Shown here: in pieces, positions 60,362-64,000 of the stretch | Layout of the letters: every line of letters starts with the position of its first letter | Position numbering within the stretch: position 1 is the stretch's first letter | The notes under the pieces: model-generated | Told to the model about the DNA's origin: nothing | Database searches by the model: none | Seen by the model: only the letters and a program-made list of their open reading frames with translations | From: DATBVX01 sp963810775 | Lineage (GTDB): Bacteria; Pseudomonadota; Gammaproteobacteria; Steroidobacterales; Steroidobacteraceae | DNA: 64,000 nt | Assembly: GCA_963810775.1 (NCBI GenBank) | Contig: CAWEOT010000009.1 | Span: 62,001 to 126,000, forward strand | Reading direction: 5' to 3' | Translations under genes and position numbers: made by a program

Positions 60362-62410
60362 ATGAACCGACTCGCAATGACTATCCTCGCCGCCTCTTTG
60401 ACTGCTTGCGTTGCCACCCCCGAATCACCGGTGCCGACTGCTTCCGCGTCGCCCGCAACTCTCGGCTCTGGCCTTGACCTGGCCGGATTCGATCGCAGCC
60501 TGCGGCCGCAGGATGACCTGTTCCGCTACGTGAGCGGCGAGTGGCTCAAAACGGCGGTGATACCTGCCGACCGTGCCAACTACGGCGCTTTCACGATGCT
60601 CGACGATCAGGCGCAGGCCGATGTGCACGAGTTGGTCGAAAAAGCCGCGAATCTGCCGCACCGCGCGCCCGGTTCCGACGAGCAGAAGATCGGTGACTTC
60701 TATCTGAGCTTCATGGACACCGCGCGTATCGAGGAGCTGGGCCTCGCGCCGCTCAAGAGCGAGCTGGCGCGCGTGGATGCCGTCGCCAATCGCGCTGATC
60801 TGGTCGGCTACATGGGCTACGCGCAGAGCATCGGCGTCCTGCACCCCCTCTGGTACTTCGTTTCCCAGGACGAGAAGAACGCAACCGCATACATCTCCAA
60901 TATCTATCAACGCGGACTCACCCTTCCGGACCGCGACTACTATCTGAAGACCGACGAGAAGTACGTGGCGATTCGCGCCAAGTACCAGGCCTATGTGGCG
61001 AACCTGCTCAAGCTTGGCGGCTTCCCCAACGCCGATGACGGCGCCCTCCGGATCGCGGCACTCGAGAATCGCCTGGCGCAAGCGCACTGGACGCGCGTGC
61101 AGAACCGCGACGCGGAAGCGACCTACAACAAGTACAACATCGCGGAAGCGAACGCGCTGACACCGGGCCTTGATTGGGCCCAATTCCTGGCCGGCGCGCA
61201 GGCCGACGCACAAGAACTGGTGATTGCTCAGCCGAGCTACGTGACCGCGCTCGGCAAGGCCATCACCGAGATTCCGCTCGAGGACTGGAAGCTGTACATG
61301 AAGTACAAGCTGATCGACCAGTACGCGCCGTATCTCAGCAGCGCGTACTCCGATCTGCATTTCGATCTGCACCTCAAGACCCTCAAGGGCATCGAGGAGA
61401 ACCAGCCGCGCTGGAAGCGCGCGGTGGATGCCATCGATGAGTCGCTGGGTGATATCGCGGGACGACTATATGTCGCGGAGCATTTCACGCCGGACGCGAA
61501 GCGGCGCATGGACGAGCTGGTCGCGAATCTTCTCAAAGCCTACAAGGTATCGATCGACAGTCTGGAGTGGATGAGTCCCGAGACGCGGGCCGCCGCCCAG
61601 GCAAAGCTCGCCAAGTTCACGGTCAAGATCGGCTATCCGGACAGGTGGAAGGACTACTCGGCCCTCACCATCGACAGCACGGATCTCGTCGGCAACCTCC
61701 TGCGCTCCGCGCGGGTTGAGCACCAGCGCTACACCGCCAAGCTCGGTAAGCCGGTGGACCGCACCGAGTGGCTGATGACGCCGCAGACGGTCAATGCGTA
61801 CTACTACCCGCCGATGAACGACATCGTATTTCCAGCCGCAATCCTGCGGCCGCCGTTCTTCAATGTCGCCGCGGACGACGCCACCAACTACGGCGCGATC
61901 GGCGCCGTCATCGGGCACGAAATCAGTCACGGGTTCGATGACCAGGGCCGCAAGTACGATGGCGACGGAAACCTGCGCGACTGGTGGACAGATGAGGACG
62001 CGAAGCGCTTCAAAGAGCGCGCGGCCCGGATCGTCGCGCAATACAGCGCCTACAACCCGATCGACGACATGAAGGTCAACGGCGAGCTCACGCTCGGCGA
62101 GAACATCGGCGACCTGTCCGGTCTCGCCATCGCGTACAAGGCCTACAAGATCGCCATGGGCGACAGGACGGCGCCGGTGATCGACGGGTTCACCGGCGAT
62201 CAACGCTTCTTCCTCGGTTGGAGCCAGGTGTGGCGACGCAAGTATCGCGACGAGGATCTGCGCCAGCGCCTCGTGACCGACCCGCACAGCCCGAGCGAAT
62301 ATCGCTGCAACGGTATCGTCACCAACATGACGGCGTTCTACACTGCCTTCGGTCTCAAGGAAGGCGACAAGCTCTACCGGCCGCCATCCGATCGCGTCCA
62401 GATCTGGTAA
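60362..62410 (+). CDS. M13 family metallopeptidase, neprilysin-like lipoprotein
   Basis: This 682-residue zinc endopeptidase is probably periplasmic and lipid-anchored (lipobox LTACV near residue 16). The N-terminal domain (LDLAGFDRSLRPQDDLFRYV) leads to the catalytic part with NAYYYPPMNDIVFPAAILRP, zinc helix VIGHEISHGFDDQGRKYDGD (His519, His523), third ligand and helper in GELTLGENIGDLSGLAIAYK, and the C-terminal DPHSPSEYRCNGIVTNMTAF. All residues needed for activity are present. It should cut short peptides, as PepO-type enzymes do. Length is standard. Confidence 0.92.
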   Translation: MNRLAMTILAASLTACVATPESPVPTASASPATLGSGLDLAGFDRSLRPQDDLFRYVSGEWLKTAVIPADRANYGAFTMLDDQAQADVHELVEKAANLPHRAPGSDEQKIGDFYLSFMDTARIEELGLAPLKSELARVDAVANRADLVGYMGYAQSIGVLHPLWYFVSQDEKNATAYISNIYQRGLTLPDRDYYLKTDEKYVAIRAKYQAYVANLLKLGGFPNADDGALRIAALENRLAQAHWTRVQNRDAEATYNKYNIAEANALTPGLDWAQFLAGAQADAQELVIAQPSYVTALGKAITEIPLEDWKLYMKYKLIDQYAPYLSSAYSDLHFDLHLKTLKGIEENQPRWKRAVDAIDESLGDIAGRLYVAEHFTPDAKRRMDELVANLLKAYKVSIDSLEWMSPETRAAAQAKLAKFTVKIGYPDRWKDYSALTIDSTDLVGNLLRSARVEHQRYTAKLGKPVDRTEWLMTPQTVNAYYYPPMNDIVFPAAILRPPFFNVAADDATNYGAIGAVIGHEISHGFDDQGRKYDGDGNLRDWWTDEDAKRFKERAARIVAQYSAYNPIDDMKVNGELTLGENIGDLSGLAIAYKAYKIAMGDRTAPVIDGFTGDQRFFLGWSQVWRRKYRDEDLRQRLVTDPHSPSEYRCNGIVTNMTAFYTAFGLKEGDKLYRPPSDRVQIW

Positions 62411-62447
62411 GAGCTCGAGTCACGCAGTTACCTGCAAAGGAGCGACC

Positions 62448-63074
62448 ATGCGCGCATTACTCCTGTTGACAGTTCTCGCAACTGCCTTGCTGTCCGGGTG
62501 TGGCTACAACACGCTGCAGAGCCAGGACGAGCAGGTCAAAGCAGCCTGGTCGCAAGTGTTGAATCAGTATCAACGTCGCGCCGACCTGGTGCCGAACCTG
62601 GTGAACGTGGTGAAGGGCGCCGCGGCCCAGGAGCGACAGGTGCTCGACGACGTCGTGCAGGCGCGCTCGCGCGTTGGCTCGATCCAGGCGACCCCTGAGC
62701 TGATCAACGACGAGGAGGCGTTCAAGAAATTCCAGGCGGCGCAGGCGGGCCTTACCAGCGCGCTGTCGCGACTGCTCGCGGTCGCCGAGAACTACCCGGA
62801 ACTCAAGTCGATCGAAGCATTTCGCGACCTGCAGGCGCAGCTCGAAGGCGTCGAGAATCGCATCGCGGTGGAACGCAAGCGGTATATCGAAGCCGTGCAG
62901 GCCTACAACACGACGGTGCGATCCTTCCCCTCGAACCTCACCGCGAAGCTGTTCGGCCACAAGGTGAAGCCGAATTTCTCGGTGGAGAACGAGGACGTGA
63001 TCTCGAAGCCGCCGACCGTGGACTTTGGCGCGCCCGCTCCGGCGCCTGCGCCGACGCCGGCTCCGCAAGGGTAA
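62448..63074 (+). CDS. lemA: LemA family lipoprotein
   Basis: This is a 208-residue protein with signal peptide and lipobox (ALLSGC) followed by the LemA helical bundle: LQSQDEQVKAAWSQVLNQYQ, RRADLVPNLVNVVKGAAAQE, AENYPELKSIEAFRDLQAQL and the C-terminal YNTTVRSFPSNLTAKLFGHK. A Pro/Ala-rich tail (APAPAPTPAPQG) ends it. LemA proteins are usually paired with a TPM-domain protein, as here, but their function is unclear; roles in envelope stress or membrane remodelling have been proposed. AAGGAG precedes the start. Confidence 0.92.
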   Translation: MRALLLLTVLATALLSGCGYNTLQSQDEQVKAAWSQVLNQYQRRADLVPNLVNVVKGAAAQERQVLDDVVQARSRVGSIQATPELINDEEAFKKFQAAQAGLTSALSRLLAVAENYPELKSIEAFRDLQAQLEGVENRIAVERKRYIEAVQAYNTTVRSFPSNLTAKLFGHKVKPNFSVENEDVISKPPTVDFGAPAPAPAPTPAPQG

Positions 63075-63096
63075 CTGACCAGCGCCAGAGCCCCCG

Positions 63097-64000
63097 ATGC
63101 GCCTCACCGCGGGGTTCGCTTTCGCGTGCGCGCTTCTGTGCGGCGCCATCAGCCTGGCTGCGCCACTGCGCGCGCTGTACGCGCAGGTCCAGGTTCCGCC
63201 GCTGCAGGGGCGGATCACTGATTTGACTCACACCCTGAGCGCCGAACGGGCCGCAGCGCTCGAACAGAAATTGCAGGCATTCGAGGCGAAAAAGGGCAGC
63301 CAGATCGCCGTGCTGATCGTGCCCACGACCGAGCCAGAGGACATCGCTGCGTTTGGAATTCGGGTCGCTGAAGCGTGGAAGCTCGGGCGCAAGGGCGTCG
63401 ATGACGGCGCCATCCTGATCGTTGCCAAAGACGACCACCGCATGCGCATCGAGGTGGGCTACGGGCTCGAAGGTGTCATGCCGGATGCGATCGCGAGACG
63501 CATCGTGGCGAACACCATTGCGCCGCACTTCAAGCAGGGTGATTACTACGGCGGCATCGATGCGGGTGTCGACCAGATGATTCGCATCATCGATGGCGAG
63601 CCGCTTCCCGAGCCCGATCGCAGCTGGTCTCCGCCTCCGGGGGGCATGGAGTGGCTCACGACGGCGCTCGTGCTGATCATCATCGGCGGCACCATTCTGC
63701 GTCGGATGTTCGGCCGTACCTTCGGTGCACTCGCCACCGGTGGTGTCAGCGGCTTCATCGCCTACGTGATCACACATGTCATCCCGATTGCCGCCGGCGT
63801 CGGCGCGATCGGGTTCTTCCTCGCGATGTTGTTTGGCGGCTTCGGCGGGCCGAGCGGCTGGTCGAGCCGTGGCCGCGGTGGCCGGGGCAGCGCGTGGGGC
63901 GGAGGCTGGGGTGGCGGCGGATTCGGCGGTGGCATGGGCGGCGGAGGGGGCTTCAGCGGCGGTGGTGGCGGCTTCGGTGGCGGCGGCGCATCGGGAAGCT
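63097..64000 (+). CDS. TPM-domain (YgcG-like) protein, cut by window end
   Basis: About 301 codons are visible and the frame is still open at the last base. A signal peptide (FAFACALLCGAISLAAPLRA) is followed by a TPM_phosphatase domain: GRITDLTHTLSAERAAALEQ, SQIAVLIVPTTEPEDIAAFG, VDDGAILIVAKDDHRMRIEV then GYGLEGVMPDAIARRIV. Next comes a helix (EWLTTALVLIIIGGTILRRM) with a second hydrophobic stretch, and a very glycine-rich tail (GGGWGGGGFGGGMGGGGGF). It follows lemA by 22 bases, the usual lemA-ygcG pair. The TPM domain faces the periplasm. The end of the protein is not in the window. Confidence 0.88.
   Translation, partial: MRLTAGFAFACALLCGAISLAAPLRALYAQVQVPPLQGRITDLTHTLSAERAAALEQKLQAFEAKKGSQIAVLIVPTTEPEDIAAFGIRVAEAWKLGRKGVDDGAILIVAKDDHRMRIEVGYGLEGVMPDAIARRIVANTIAPHFKQGDYYGGIDAGVDQMIRIIDGEPLPEPDRSWSPPPGGMEWLTTALVLIIIGGTILRRMFGRTFGALATGGVSGFIAYVITHVIPIAAGVGAIGFFLAMLFGGFGGPSGWSSRGRGGRGSAWGGGWGGGGFGGGMGGGGGFSGGGGGFGGGGASGS

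Noticed and set aside
1..64000. CRISPR arrays, complete tRNA or rRNA genes, transposases, prophage genes
   Set aside because: Looked for by eye and not found; the only short repeats are the palindromic and attC-like elements listed.

Overview
The window looks like about 64 kb of a high-GC (roughly 63-65%) gammaproteobacterial chromosome. Supporting genes are greB, ttcA, a biosynthetic arginine decarboxylase (speA), homospermidine synthase, a PhaR-type regulator, metZ, and several secreted S9, M13 and M32 peptidases. The gene mix (many exported peptidases, TAT-exported oxidoreductases, lone LigB-type dioxygenase, GSTs) would suit a soil or freshwater Steroidobacterales/Nevskiales-like organism, but that placement is inference. 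No rRNA, complete tRNA, CRISPR array, phage module, transposase or integrase was seen.

Layout. 1-10.7 kb holds ATP-grasp genes, an MFS transporter, a lipoprotein phosphodiesterase with a permuted domain order, and a gallate-type extradiol dioxygenase. It ends with a tight minus-strand five-gene operon: S51-like hydrolase, Fes-like esterase broken by a 4-bp duplication, ATP-grasp ligase, second esterase, and membrane-anchored PAS protein. 10.7-22.3 kb holds an S9 peptidase, phaR, cysteine synthase between two copies of a 269-bp structured repeat, an mprF-acvB/virJ pair for lysyl-phosphatidylglycerol, a two-component system and an orphan efflux adaptor. 22.3-29.2 kb is a plus-strand run: M32 carboxypeptidase, DUF4198 protein, ttcA, a phosphatase/ADP-ribosylglycohydrolase fusion, and a metallopeptidase/ATP-grasp pair.

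29.2-37.1 kb is accessory and decaying DNA. It carries four attC-like integron recombination sites, one clean gene cassette (GFA-fold protein) bounded by two of them, a cassette-type membrane protein whose stop codon lies in the attC core, two degenerate 3' tRNA-Phe fragments flanking a broken TctC gene, and frameshifted VOC, amidase and FMN-oxidase genes. No integrase is present, so it resembles a CALIN (attC cluster lacking an integrase).

37.1-64 kb is mostly ordinary chromosome: an S9 peptidase, a frameshifted FIST protein, GST, metZ, a frameshifted MFS gene, two unknown genes behind an inverted repeat, NUDIX, UvrD-like helicase, DUF1134 (EipA-like), a lipoprotein methyltransferase, an RRM protein with a long leader, UPF0016, speA, mercaptopyruvate sulfurtransferase, GST, homospermidine synthase, a TlpA-like protein, greB, a methyltransferase, M13 peptidase, lemA and a TPM-domain protein cut by the window edge. 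Three large palindromic elements sit in convergent intergenic gaps near 46.1, 57.6 and 57.9 kb.

Working together: speA plus homospermidine synthase suggest a homospermidine polyamine route. mprF makes and flips lysyl-PG while the VirJ/AcvB protein probably removes it. Two separate ATP-grasp modules point to uncharacterised peptide or amide products. Frameshifts fall almost only in dispensable genes, which favours real decay, but some could be assembly errors. Intergenic stretches without a gene: 30786-31167 holds a hairpin and attC; 32964-33264 holds a tRNA fragment and attC; 51730-52116 is a structured leader; 57550-57980 holds two palindromes; in 36884-37108 nothing was recognised.
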